Source: an uncultured Prevotella sp.
GTDB taxonomy: Bacteria; Bacteroidota; Bacteroidia; Bacteroidales; Bacteroidaceae
Direction of reading: 5' to 3'
Assembly: GCA_905236875.1 (NCBI GenBank)
Contig: CAJOQT010000108.1
Span: forward strand, 17,828-81,827
Length of the DNA: 64,000 nt
Of this stretch, positions 16,780 to 25,383 are shown one piece after another. The translations under genes were made by a program, and so were the position numbers. The stretch's first letter is position 1. Every line of letters starts with the position of its first letter. The notes under the pieces are model-generated. The model was not told the DNA's origin, did not search any database, and was given only the letters and a program-made list of their open reading frames with translations.

Positions 16780-18527
16780 TATCTTATGTATTTTTTAAGT
16801 TTGATCTTTTTCATCAGTAGCTGCTTCCTCTCGCCCTTGATCTCGGACTCGTCGGAAGCCTTTGACAGTGCTTGCTGCCAATAGTCCAGTGCCTGTCCCA
16901 TCTCACCGCATTTCGCATAGATGTCGCCAGCATGTTCGAGTACCACGGCACTGGCCTCCGGGTCATTCTGGAGGGTCTGGTCCATGTATATCTTGGCTTC
17001 GGCATAGCGCCCCTGCTTGAAGAGAATCCATGCGAAGGTATCCAGATAGGTGGCATTTTGCGGTTCGGCCTTGATGGTGCGGAATGACATCTGCTCGGCA
17101 CGTTCCAGCTGTTCGTCAAGCTCGCTCAGATAATAGGCATAGTTGTTCAGGCAACTGATCTTGTCCTCCTTCCAAACCAGACAGGAGTCGTAGGCGGCAA
17201 ATGCCTCACGTACCTGACCTTTCCTATAGAGTAGTTCGCCCATCATCTCATAAAAGTCGCTCGCCAGATCGGGATTGCTCTCCGTCGTAATGACGCTGAC
17301 ACCATTCTGGAAAGCATCCAGTGCATTGTCCATGTCATCCTGACGATAATAGGCAAAACCCTGATAATAGTAGAAGGCCATATCGTCGGGATTGTACTGT
17401 CGGGCAGCCTTGCATAACTCCACTACATCGTTGAGACGGTCGTCCTCCCATGCCGCTGCCACCAGCTGCAAACGGGCATAGGCATTGTCGGGTGCAATCT
17501 GTAAGGCACGGGCAAACATACTGTTGACACTGTCTTTCGGCATCTCCCGCAACTTCATGTAGGTGGCACACATCAGTGCCATGTCAACGTCGGGTTCCGG
17601 CATAGAGAGTATTTTGTGGAATAAAGCCAGTGTACGGGTGCTGTCGCCACCGTTCTGCAGGTCGTTCATTACCTCACGGCGCATAATCTCCGTACGGGTA
17701 TCGGGGGGCACGTCTTCGTTCAACAGCAACCGCTCGGTCATCTCGTCGGCTTTCTGTGTGTCACCCTCGGCAGCATAGTAGCTTACCAATGATAACTGTG
17801 CCTGGACATTGTCAGGCTCTTCTGCCAATACATGCTGATAGACAGCCAGTGCCTGCCGCTTCTGGTCGTTACGCAACAGAGCATCGCCATACATCACCTG
17901 GTAGTTCAGGTCGTTGGGATATTCGTCTGCCAACGATTTGATCTCGGCAATGGCAGCCTTGCTGTTGCCCAGCTCCATGTATAGCTCACTCTTGGCAACT
18001 GTCAGTCGCTCGGTCTTGCCGTCAAGGGCCTCCAGACGTTCCAAGGCGTTCACGGCCTTGTCTGGCATCTCGCTACGCATGTACAGCTCGTACAGCATGG
18101 CAAGTACATCGTCACGGTCTCCCTCCCGTTCGAATAAGCTCTCAAAGACGCTGATAGCCTTGTCGTATTGGCGTACATTGGTATAGGCTTGGGCCAGCGT
18201 TTCCGTATAGGTGGAGTTGTCGGGATTCAGCCGATAAGCACGTTCCAGATAATCCAACATCCGGTCTTCCTGACGCAGCGAACCATAATACTGTGCAATG
18301 AAGAAATAGGCTTCGGCAGCCGTAGAGTCTATTTCGATGCAGTGCTTCAGCAGGTCGAATGCTGCATCATGATTGCCTTTCTCCCGTTGACAAATGGCTT
18401 CAAGGAAGAAGTGATTGTAGGTCTGAAGTTTGAGGTCTGAGGTTTGAGGTTTAAGATATGACTCCTGGGCTGATGCCGTCAGGCTCCAACCAATCATCAA
18501 TAATCCAATCAGTACATGTAACTTCAT
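16779..18527 (-). CDS. TPR repeat protein, exported
   Basis: About 582 residues from ATG 18527. A signal peptide (MKLHVLIGLLMIGWSLTASAQ) precedes roughly a dozen tetratricopeptide units, for example AAEAYFFIAQYYGSLRQEDR and AKIYMDQTLQNDPEASAVVLE. It is probably a periplasmic or outer-membrane scaffold working with the DUF4292 lipoprotein. Residues ~23-33 (YLKPQTSDLKLQ) are encoded by a heptamer array that is the inverted complement of the array just upstream of the start codon. An upstream TTG in that array (18534-18536) is not a convincing start. Confidence 0.87.
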   Translation of the reverse strand: MKLHVLIGLLMIGWSLTASAQESYLKPQTSDLKLQTYNHFFLEAICQREKGNHDAAFDLLKHCIEIDSTAAEAYFFIAQYYGSLRQEDRMLDYLERAYRLNPDNSTYTETLAQAYTNVRQYDKAISVFESLFEREGDRDDVLAMLYELYMRSEMPDKAVNALERLEALDGKTERLTVAKSELYMELGNSKAAIAEIKSLADEYPNDLNYQVMYGDALLRNDQKRQALAVYQHVLAEEPDNVQAQLSLVSYYAAEGDTQKADEMTERLLLNEDVPPDTRTEIMRREVMNDLQNGGDSTRTLALFHKILSMPEPDVDMALMCATYMKLREMPKDSVNSMFARALQIAPDNAYARLQLVAAAWEDDRLNDVVELCKAARQYNPDDMAFYYYQGFAYYRQDDMDNALDAFQNGVSVITTESNPDLASDFYEMMGELLYRKGQVREAFAAYDSCLVWKEDKISCLNNYAYYLSELDEQLERAEQMSFRTIKAEPQNATYLDTFAWILFKQGRYAEAKIYMDQTLQNDPEASAVVLEHAGDIYAKCGEMGQALDYWQQALSKASDESEIKGERKQLLMKKIKLKKYIR

Positions 18528-18559
18528 AAACCTCAAACCTCAAACCTCAAATCTCAAAC
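18421..18559. repeat. Inverted pair of CAAACCT heptamer arrays around the TPR gene start
   Basis: On the plus strand 18421-18455 holds units of TTTGAGG/TCTGAGG, and 18529-18559 holds four units of CTCAAAC and variants in the opposite orientation. The right array fills the dut-TPR spacer; the left one encodes residues just after the signal peptide. The 74 bp between them is the signal-peptide coding sequence. Confidence 0.85.
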
Positions 18560-18994
18560 CTATTTCACTCCCGTGTGTCCATAGCCGCCGGCACCACGTT
18601 CTGTTTCGTCTAACTCTTCCACCAGTTGGAGCTGTACCTGTTCGTAACGTGCAATGACCAGTTGGGCAATACGTTCTCCGTCATTGATGACGAAGTCTTC
18701 CTGGGACAGATTGATGAGCACTACACCAACCTCGCCGCGATAGTCGGCATCGATAGTGCCTGGGGCATTGAGAACGGTAAGCCCATGCTTCAGGGCAAGT
18801 CCACTACGCGGCCGTACCTGTGCCTCGAAGCCTTCTGGCAACGCGATATACAGCCCCGTCGGTATTAGTCGGCGCTCCATGGGATGCAACACGATAGGCT
18901 CCTCAATATTGGCGCGAAGATCCATACCTGCACTCTGCGCTGTAGCATATTGCGGTAGCGGCTGGTGACCACGATTCAATACCTTTATTTTCAT
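18560..18994 (-). CDS. dut: dUTP diphosphatase
   Basis: 144 residues from ATG 18994. All five trimeric dUTPase motifs are visible: [37 protein letters not shown] and [10 protein letters not shown], the last with Y for the usual F. It hydrolyses dUTP to dUMP, keeping uracil out of DNA and feeding thymidylate synthesis. It is first in the operon with the TPR, DUF4292 and EnvC-like genes. A TACTTTTG -7 box lies at 19028-19035 on the minus strand. Confidence 0.97.
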   Translation of the reverse strand: MKIKVLNRGHQPLPQYATAQSAGMDLRANIEEPIVLHPMERRLIPTGLYIALPEGFEAQVRPRSGLALKHGLTVLNAPGTIDADYRGEVGVVLINLSQEDFVINDGERIAQLVIARYEQVQLQLVEELDETERGAGGYGHTGVK

Positions 18995-19317
18995 TGTCTC
19001 AACAGTTCCTCTTAAATAAATAATGTGCAAAAGTAGTGATTTATCTTTAAATTACCATCACATTTCACCTTATTTTATATGTTTTTTGCAGATTGGAAGC
19101 AAGTTCTTTTGTTTTTTCTTTTATTTTGCTCCCAATTTTCAATAATAATGAACACAAAGACACGAAGACGCAATTTAGTGTCAGCAGAGCTATTACCATA
19201 GTGCCTTCGTATCTTTGTATTCAGTTTACACGACAATAATATACAAATTCGCGAATTTTACTGCAAATCTATCACTGTCATTGTAACATTCTGATACAAT
19301 ACACGTTAGAATAGAGC

Positions 19318-19681
19318 AGATGTAGTGATAGAATGATAGATTTTTCGCAAAAGTCCAAAAATTAAGCGCTCGTTCGCCGACATTTGTCACGTTCATTGAC
19401 ATTTGCCGCTTATATGAGCGTAGCGAGTCTTGAAAATGCCGGCCAATTTGTCTTACTTAACATTGTCAGATGTATGCGGTTTGTTCGTAACAAACCGATG
19501 GTTTGTCCCTTACAAACCAAAAATGAAATGTAGTTGATCAATCTCGTTCGTGTAGTTTAACGATTGTAGTTGACTATTTCGTCGCATAGCCATACAGCAA
19601 ATGCAGCTGAACTGAAAATGGAGAATTTGCCCGCAAAATTCGTTGTTTTGCAAAAAAATCTATCATTCTATCACTATATCT
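19318..19681. mobile_element. MITE-like element with ~35-bp terminal inverted repeats
   Basis: The left arm (19318-19352) and right arm (19646-19681) are inverted copies sharing AGTGATAGAATGATAGAT, with one substitution and a short indel over ~35 bp. The ~293 bp interior is AT-rich and non-coding, and has a smaller dyad, AACAAACCGATGGTTTGT (about 19489-19507). I see no transposase and no clear target-site duplication, so this could also be the remnant of a larger element. Confidence 0.6.
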
Positions 19682-19840
19682 GTCACCTACCAAACCGTTT
19701 GACACCAAGCAGTTTACACGGTTAGTGACAGATTGGTGGATTTTTTCATAAATTTCTTTATTTGTCAACTATCACAAGTTTCGCTTGCCCCTACCTGTCG
19801 AAGAGATCATGTTTTCTGAAAGATTTTTGTGGAAAACGAG

Positions 19841-19869
19841 TTGTGTTTTTCAAAAAAAGTGTAACTTTG
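19841..19869 (+). promoter_or_regulatory. Promoter of dgt
   Basis: TAACTTTG (19862-19869) is a perfect -7 box, with TTGTG from 19841 upstream as an approximate -33 element. The ATG follows 22 nt later. Confidence 0.6.
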
Positions 19870-19891
19870 CGTCGGCATAATAAGAAACGAC

Positions 19892-21235
19892 ATGATGAAC
19901 TGGGAACAACTGATATCGAACAAACGTTTGGGGCAGGAATATCGCCACGTCAAACGGCATGATGACCGTACGGAATTCAAGCGTGACTATGACCGGCTGA
20001 TTTTCTCGGCACCTTTCCGTCGCCTGCAGAATAAGACGCAGGTATTTCCCCTGCCGGGCAGTATTTTCGTACATAACCGGCTGACCCACTCCTTGGAGGT
20101 GGCCAGTGTGGGTATGTCATTAGGCAATGATGTGGCAGCACAGCTCGTCAGCAGCAAGTATCCGGAACTGCATGGTACCATGTTTGAGCAGATTGGACAG
20201 ATTGTTGCTACAGCTTGTCTGGCTCATGACCTGGGAAATCCTCCTTTTGGGCATAGTGGTGAGAAAGCCATCCAGACGTTCTTTACCGAAGGACCTGGCA
20301 AAGAGTTGCAGCCGGAGCTGTCACAGGTGTTTTGGGATGATATTACCCATTTTGAGGGTAACGCCAATGCTTTCCGATTGCTGACGCATCAGTTCTGCGG
20401 TCGTCGTCCCGGTGGGTTTGTCATGACCTATTCCACATTGGGCAGTATCGTGAAGTACCCCTTCTCCTCGTCAGCTGCCAGTAAGAAAGGAAAGTTCGGA
20501 TTCTTCTGCAGTGAACGGGAAGCATACCAGCGAATTGCCGATGAAATGGGCATTATTTGTCTGTCGAAGCCTGGTGAACCATTACGATATGTACGTCATC
20601 CACTGGTGTATCTGGTGGAGGCTGCTGATGATATCTGTTATGAGATTATGGACTTGGAAGATGCACATAAGCTGAAAATCCTGTCGTTTGAGGAGACGGA
20701 ACGGCTGATGCTCGGCTTCTTTGATGAAATGGGAAAAAAGCGCATTCTGCAGCGTATCAAGGAAGAACAGGTGACCGACCCGAACGAGAAAGTTGTCTAT
20801 ATGCGGGCCTGTGTCATCAGTCTGCTTGAAAACGAATGTGTCAACACCTTCATTGAGAACGAAGAGCGGATTCTCGCCGGCACTTTCACGGGCAGCCTCA
20901 TAGACAACATCAGCCCCCTGCCCTGCGAAGCCTACAAGCAATGTGCAAACTTGTCAGTGGAGCGCATCTATAAAAGTAAACCCGTGCTTGATGTGGAACT
21001 CTCCGGTTATAAAATCATGGAAACGCTGATGCAGCAGATGGTACGTGCGGTCTTGAATCCTGACCGTTACTATTCGCAGCAGCTTATAGGACGTGTCAGC
21101 AGTCAATATGACATCCATGCTGACAGCCTTGAGACACGTCTTATGGCTGTCATCGACTACATTAGCGGTATGACGGATGTCTATGCGTTGGATGTCTATC
21201 AGAAGATCAACGGTATCTCGCTGCCAATCGTTTGA
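19892..21235 (+). CDS. dgt: dGTP triphosphohydrolase
   Basis: 447 residues; either of the two adjacent ATG codons (19892, 19895) could start. HD-domain metal ligands are seen in RLTHSLEVASVG and ACLAHDLGNPPFGHSGE, with the family's FRRLQNKTQVFPLP near the N-terminus. It cleaves dGTP to deoxyguanosine and tripolyphosphate, controlling the dNTP pool. Its nearness to dut suggests a nucleotide-pool theme, but the genes are divergent and separated by 0.9 kb. It converges with glsB, with only 21 bp between the stops. Confidence 0.95.
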   Translation: MMNWEQLISNKRLGQEYRHVKRHDDRTEFKRDYDRLIFSAPFRRLQNKTQVFPLPGSIFVHNRLTHSLEVASVGMSLGNDVAAQLVSSKYPELHGTMFEQIGQIVATACLAHDLGNPPFGHSGEKAIQTFFTEGPGKELQPELSQVFWDDITHFEGNANAFRLLTHQFCGRRPGGFVMTYSTLGSIVKYPFSSSAASKKGKFGFFCSEREAYQRIADEMGIICLSKPGEPLRYVRHPLVYLVEAADDICYEIMDLEDAHKLKILSFEETERLMLGFFDEMGKKRILQRIKEEQVTDPNEKVVYMRACVISLLENECVNTFIENEERILAGTFTGSLIDNISPLPCEAYKQCANLSVERIYKSKPVLDVELSGYKIMETLMQQMVRAVLNPDRYYSQQLIGRVSSQYDIHADSLETRLMAVIDYISGMTDVYALDVYQKINGISLPIV

Positions 21236-21256
21236 TTGGGGGATTGAACGTGAGGT

Positions 21257-22252
21257 TTAGGCTTTTTCTTTGTAGATGACCTTGTTCGCTCCGCTTGTGA
21301 TCTTCAATGCCTCGGGGTGCTGTCTGACGAACGACTCGATATGACGGACGCGCTTTTGTTCCAGGATCTCATCGACAGCGATAAGTATGCCAGTCTCCTC
21401 CACGTCGCCAAAGCCATCGTTAATGGCTGTACCAAAGAGCTTCATGGTAGGTGAAAGGTTCATGTAGGCGTTGACTAATGGAGGGATGTTGTAGCCCAGT
21501 TTGCGAATTTCACGGTTCAGTATGCGGTAGTCGTCACGGAAATCTTTCTCACAGAAGAGAACTGCCAGCTCTTGTTCGTTTGTCTCAATTTTCAGCGGTT
21601 TCATCGGAATAATCAGATTCTCCTTGTCGTCAAAATGTTTTTTGAGGAAGTAGAGAATCATGTCTCTTCCCTTTCGGATGTAGGAAGGGTACATGGTCAT
21701 CTTTCCGAAGAAATACTTTACATTAGGCTTGATGACCGTTAATGCGCCGAGTCCATCCCACAGATTGTCAAGGGCAAAGAGACTCTTGGAACCATTGGTG
21801 CTGGTATTCTGGTAAGGAAGTGAGACGAAAGAACGACCCAGCTCGATGGTTTGTGGCAGGTATTCGCGGATGAACTTCTCGCTGAAATGAAACATGTGAC
21901 TGGTGGCAAGGATGGGTTGTCCGTCCGGGTCGAAGTCAATGTCTGTGCCAAGGAAATAGCGATAGCCACCAATAATTTCTTCTGCCTCTGGATTCCATAC
22001 AATCAGTTGCTTGTAGCAATTGTCGCAAACATCAAACCCATCAAGGTCCAGTTCCTTGCCGGTGCCGCCTCCTGCCTCGCGAAAGACGATCTCACGCAGG
22101 CGACCAATCTCGCGAAGGGTATTCGGTGCATTGTGTGCATCCACGACATAGATTTCGTTATGACTCTTGTTGGTCATACGCAGCTGCCGCTCTGGAGTCA
22201 GTTCGCTCTTCAGCACCGCCTTGTCAATAGGTTGGATAATCGTCTGTTCCAT
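21257..22252 (-). CDS. glsB: Glycine-lipid N-acyltransferase GlsB (OlsB-like, GNAT)
   Basis: 331 residues, with the OlsB/hemolysin-like acyltransferase pattern: NTLREIGRLREIVFREAG, then YRYFLG and TIELGRSFVSLPYQ. In Bacteroides the paired genes glsB (N-acyltransferase, OlsB-like) and glsA (O-acyltransferase, PlsC-like) make glycine lipids, and this pair has the same composition. GlsB should attach a 3-hydroxy fatty acid to the amino group of glycine. It is downstream of and co-directional with glsA, separated by 20 bp. Assignment to glycine rather than ornithine lipid is by lineage. Confidence 0.83.
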   Translation of the reverse strand: MEQTIIQPIDKAVLKSELTPERQLRMTNKSHNEIYVVDAHNAPNTLREIGRLREIVFREAGGGTGKELDLDGFDVCDNCYKQLIVWNPEAEEIIGGYRYFLGTDIDFDPDGQPILATSHMFHFSEKFIREYLPQTIELGRSFVSLPYQNTSTNGSKSLFALDNLWDGLGALTVIKPNVKYFFGKMTMYPSYIRKGRDMILYFLKKHFDDKENLIIPMKPLKIETNEQELAVLFCEKDFRDDYRILNREIRKLGYNIPPLVNAYMNLSPTMKLFGTAINDGFGDVEETGILIAVDEILEQKRVRHIESFVRQHPEALKITSGANKVIYKEKA

Positions 22253-22255
22253 GAA

Positions 22256-22281
22256 ACACTAAACATTATACATTAAACATT
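22256..22281. repeat. Heptamer array over the glsA stop codon
   Basis: Three to four copies of AAACATT/ATACATT span the glsA-glsB spacer and run into the last codons of glsA, supplying its TAA (22273-22275). Confidence 0.7.
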
Positions 22282-23109
22282 CTCGTTCAATTCATATACT
22301 CGGTTCTGTATAAATTTCGCCCATTCTATCGGTGTTTTCGACTTATCAAAGGTCTGCCAGGGTATTGGCTCCCCAATGGTGACAGTGAACGACTTGTGTA
22401 CATTCTTATACATCTCGTCAACCAGAAAAAGCATGGCCAGGTTGAAGGGCAGGAATCGGTCGCTGAAATTGGCCAGCCGGTAGAAGAAGCTGCTGTTATG
22501 ACCGCTGAAGTGGATGGGTACTACGTCGCGATGATACTGCACGCTTTTTGTGATAAAGGTTTTCTTCCAAGGCAGGTCCCGGATAACACCGTGCTTGCGA
22601 CGAGAACATAACCCTGCAGGAAACATCAGCATGTGGTTGTTGCTCTGAAATCCTGCCTCTACCATCGCAGGGAAGTTACGTGCCTGGCTTCCTGTCTTGT
22701 TGATTGGAATACAAAGCGGAGCCAGTCCTGGCAGGTTCATGAGCAGGTCGTTGACCAGATAGCGAAAGCGCGAATTGTAATGGCGGCCAATAATAGCGCC
22801 AAGCGCTACGCCGTCCTCACCTCCCAGCGGGTGGTTGCTCACAAAGGTATATAGTCGTCCGTCGTCAGGGTCGGGCAGGTGTTCCTTTCCCTTGACGTGG
22901 AGTGTCATATCCAGATAGCGGACACACTCTTCAAGCCATTCGGTACCTGTCTTGTCGCGGCTTTCCCAAAGAAAGGCGTTCACTTGGTCTTGATGAGCGA
23001 TTCGCTTGAGCCAGCCAATCAAGAAGGAAGGGACGTATTTTGCCTTACTTCCCATCTTCGCATGTAATATCTTGTCGATATCTATGGTCTTCTCTGTAAC
23101 TTCACTCAT
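22273..23109 (-). CDS. glsA: Glycine-lipid O-acyltransferase GlsA (PlsC-like)
   Basis: 278 residues from ATG 23109; the frame's ten upstream codons lack support. The LPLAT/PlsC domain is recognised from VSNHPLGGEDGVALG (the NHxLGGxDG form of HX4D), INKTGSQARNFP and MLMFPAGLCSRR. It should add the second, ester-linked acyl chain to the N-acyl glycine made by GlsB. The operon is divergent from the dcw cluster, and its promoter box TATATTTG lies at 23137-23144 on the minus strand with GTTG 20 nt upstream. Confidence 0.83.
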   Translation of the reverse strand: MSEVTEKTIDIDKILHAKMGSKAKYVPSFLIGWLKRIAHQDQVNAFLWESRDKTGTEWLEECVRYLDMTLHVKGKEHLPDPDDGRLYTFVSNHPLGGEDGVALGAIIGRHYNSRFRYLVNDLLMNLPGLAPLCIPINKTGSQARNFPAMVEAGFQSNNHMLMFPAGLCSRRKHGVIRDLPWKKTFITKSVQYHRDVVPIHFSGHNSSFFYRLANFSDRFLPFNLAMLFLVDEMYKNVHKSFTVTIGEPIPWQTFDKSKTPIEWAKFIQNRVYELNENV

Positions 23110-23136
23110 TTTTTTCTTGCATACCAAATGAAGTTG

Positions 23137-23188
23137 CAAATATAGCGATAATCTTTGAATTGTTCAACATTTTTTCAGTTAAAATGTT
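23137..23188 (-). promoter_or_regulatory. Promoter of glsAB with an overlapping dyad
   Basis: Minus-strand TATATTTG (23137-23144) with GTTG (23165-23168) 20 nt upstream. A perfect 8-bp inverted repeat AACATTTT/AAAATGTT (23166-23173 with 23181-23188) covers the -33 element and could be an operator. Confidence 0.5.
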
Positions 23189-23392
23189 CAAAAAGTAAAA
23201 AATTGTTGCAGAACCATTGTATGATACCTCTACTTTTTGATTCCATAATTACTGGAAAACAGATCAAAATATATTGTGGAGAGAGGAAAGTCGCCCCACT
23301 TTTTGTGATTTCTGTATTTGTTTGATTTACAGCAGAATAGGATGGTGGCAAAAATTATTTAAAAATATTTTCAAAAAAAAGTTCTTTTTATG

Positions 23393-23424
23393 TGGGGAAT
23401 TGTGGGGAAAAATTACTAACTTTG
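23393..23424 (+). promoter_or_regulatory. MraZ box and promoter of the dcw cluster
   Basis: Two TGGGG repeats (23393-23397 and 23403-23407) are separated by exactly five bases, the TGGGN-N5-TGGGN arrangement bound by MraZ in other bacteria. TAACTTTG (23417-23424) is a perfect -7 box, so the MraZ sites sit across the -33 region. That fits autorepression of mraZ and the downstream cluster. The ATG is 30 nt further on. Confidence 0.8.
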
Positions 23425-23453
23425 CACCCAAAGACTTTTTTAAAGAGGAATAC

Positions 23454-23900
23454 ATGCGATTTTTAGGTAATATAGAAGCTAAGACAGATGCGAAAGGACG
23501 GGCATTTTTGCCTGCAATCTTCCGCAAGGTCTTGCAGGGGGCGAGTGAGGAGCGGTTGGTGATGCGTAAGGACATCCATCAGCAGTGCCTCGTGCTTTAT
23601 CCGGAGTCGGTATGGAACGAACAGATGGATACGCTTCGTCAGCGCCTGAACAGATGGAACAAAGACCATCAGCGGGTTTTCCGTCAGTTTGTATCAGAAG
23701 TGGAGATTCTGGTGCTTGACGGCAATGGGCGCTTCCTGATTCCCAAACGTTACCAGAAACTGGCTGCCATTGATCAGGACATCAAGTTCATCGGAATGGG
23801 TGATACTATCGAGATTTGGAGTTGCAGGGTAGCTGACGAGTCGCAGATGAAGCCGGAAGAGTTCAGTTCTGCGATTGAGGAGTTGATGACGCTTGGTTGA
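23454..23900 (+). CDS. mraZ: Transcriptional regulator MraZ
   Basis: 148 residues from ATG 23454, preceded by AGAGGA as a plausible ribosome site; the longer frame upstream runs through the promoter. It has two AbrB/SpoVT-like half-repeats, TDAKGRAFLPAIFRK near the N-terminus and DGNGRFLIPKRYQKLA in the second half. MraZ forms ring-shaped oligomers and represses the dcw operon by binding TGGGN repeats; the matching box is just upstream. It is the first gene of the cluster and is followed by rsmH after 10 bp. Confidence 0.95.
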   Translation: MRFLGNIEAKTDAKGRAFLPAIFRKVLQGASEERLVMRKDIHQQCLVLYPESVWNEQMDTLRQRLNRWNKDHQRVFRQFVSEVEILVLDGNGRFLIPKRYQKLAAIDQDIKFIGMGDTIEIWSCRVADESQMKPEEFSSAIEELMTLG

Positions 23901-23910
23901 AGATGGTGTG

Positions 23911-24825
23911 ATGACGATATTCGCAGACACATATCATATACCCGTTTTACTCCGTGAGAGCATAGAGGGACTTGCCGTCAAGCCGGACGGTATTTATGTT
24001 GATGTCACCTTTGGAGGAGGTAGTCACAGTCGTGAAATACTGAACCTTCTGGGAAAGAACGGTCGATTGTTCAGTTTTGATCAGGATGCCGATGCAGAAA
24101 AAAACATTGTCGATGACGATAGATTTACCTTCGTCAGAAGCAACTTTAGATATATCAGCAACTGGATGCGCTATTACGGTGTGGGACACATAGACGGACT
24201 GCTTGCCGATTTGGGTGTTTCAAGTCACCATTTGGATGATGCAGAACGTGGGTTCTCATTTCGTTTCGATGCACCGCTGGACATGCGTATGAACAAGCGT
24301 GCCGGACAAACTGCTGCCGACATCGTCAATACCTATGACGAGGGGAGGTTGGCAGATGTTCTATATTTGTATGGCGAACTGAGACAGTCGCGGAGGATTG
24401 CTGCAGCAATCGTCGCAGCACGCAATAAATGTCCGATAACAACGACGGCAGAACTACTGGCTGCTACAGACAAACTGTTTCTCCGTGAGCGTGAGAAGAA
24501 AGAGCAGACGAAGTTGTTTCAGGCCCTGCGTATTGAGGTGAACCATGAGATGGATGCCTTGCGTGAGATGCTGAAGGGTGCAACCAGCTTGCTTGGTACG
24601 GGAGGGCGATTGAGTGTTATCACCTACCACTCGCTTGAAGACCGTATCGTCAAGAATGTCATGCGGGCAGGTAATGCTGAAGGACATGTCACCCAAGACT
24701 TCTTCGGACGGATAGATAGTCCGTTCCGACCGCTGAACAACAAGGTAATAACTCCGTCGGAAAAGGAGCTGAAGCAAAATCCGCGTAGCCGAAGTGCCAA
24801 GCTGAGAATTGCGGAAAAGGTTTAA
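23911..24825 (+). CDS. rsmH: 16S rRNA m4C1402 methyltransferase RsmH (MraW)
   Basis: 304 residues from ATG 23911; an in-frame GTG at 23893 overlapping mraZ is less likely. YHIPVLLRESIEGL, FGGGSHSREIL (SAM loop), GLLADLGVSSHHLDDAERGFSF and YHSLEDRIVKN are the standard RsmH motifs. It methylates N4 of C1402 in 16S rRNA at the ribosomal P site. This is its usual position, second in the dcw cluster. Confidence 0.97.
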   Translation: MTIFADTYHIPVLLRESIEGLAVKPDGIYVDVTFGGGSHSREILNLLGKNGRLFSFDQDADAEKNIVDDDRFTFVRSNFRYISNWMRYYGVGHIDGLLADLGVSSHHLDDAERGFSFRFDAPLDMRMNKRAGQTAADIVNTYDEGRLADVLYLYGELRQSRRIAAAIVAARNKCPITTTAELLAATDKLFLREREKKEQTKLFQALRIEVNHEMDALREMLKGATSLLGTGGRLSVITYHSLEDRIVKNVMRAGNAEGHVTQDFFGRIDSPFRPLNNKVITPSEKELKQNPRSRSAKLRIAEKV

Positions 24826-24852
24826 GGTAAGGAAAAGAGCATAAAAAATAAT

Positions 24853-25383
24853 ATGGCAAAAAACGACGATATCAAGTTGACCATCGAGACAGGCTCGCCG
24901 GAAGATGGTGGCAATGCCGGGCAGTTGCAGGCCAGTGATGTTCTGCAGGAAGAGGCGTCGTCATCTGTTTCCGAAGAAAAAGGCGAAAAGCCGGAGCACA
25001 AACTGAAGGAGACATTGAAGAAGATCAAGGAGAATGTGCATGAAGATGACCCTCGGCCTTCACAAAGTCTTACGCTCCGCTCCATTCTGGGTGGTGATAT
25101 CCTGACAGCAGAGATGGTGCGCAACCATATCTGGCTTTTTGTCTTCATCGTTGCCTTGACGACGGCATACGTGGCCATTAGGTATCAATGCCAGCAGGAC
25201 ATGATTACCATTGACCGCATGAATGCCGAGCTGACCGATGCCAAATACAAGGCATTGTCGAGCTCGAGCACTCTGACGGAGAAATGCCGTGAGAGCCATG
25301 TGCTGGAAATACTGAAACAAAACAGGGACTCGTTGCTCCATATAGCAGACCAGCCGCCTTATATAATTAATGTACCGGAATGA
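24853..25383 (+). CDS. FtsL-like division protein (Bacteroidetes type)
   Basis: 176 residues. A long acidic cytoplasmic N-terminus (~95 residues, E/D/K-rich) leads to one membrane segment (HIWLFVFIVALTTAYVAI) and a short periplasmic coiled coil. Length and order (after rsmH, before ftsI) match the Bacteroidetes FtsL-like family. FtsL, with its partners, recruits and activates the FtsW/FtsI synthase. Its stop overlaps the ftsI start (ATGA, 25380-25383). Confidence 0.87.
   Translation: MAKNDDIKLTIETGSPEDGGNAGQLQASDVLQEEASSSVSEEKGEKPEHKLKETLKKIKENVHEDDPRPSQSLTLRSILGGDILTAEMVRNHIWLFVFIVALTTAYVAIRYQCQQDMITIDRMNAELTDAKYKALSSSSTLTEKCRESHVLEILKQNRDSLLHIADQPPYIINVPE

Larger units (their letters stand above)
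18995..19891. other. Non-coding AT-rich region of ~0.9 kb between dut and dgt
   Basis: No convincing gene. It holds the dut promoter box (19028-19035), an inverted pair of period-9 words (GAACACAAAGACACGAAG near 19148 and its near-complement near 19211-19227), a MITE-like inverted-repeat element (19318-19681), and other copies of ATCTATCACTGTCA-like words (19267 and 19721-19735). The dgt promoter region is at its right end. A 64-codon minus-strand frame (19574-19768) crosses the right inverted repeat and resembles nothing I know. Confidence 0.7.

Noticed and set aside
19574-19768. 64-codon minus-strand frame in the dut-dgt gap
   Set aside because: Crosses the right terminal inverted repeat, has no recognisable domain and no promoter box; could be a remnant but is unsupported.
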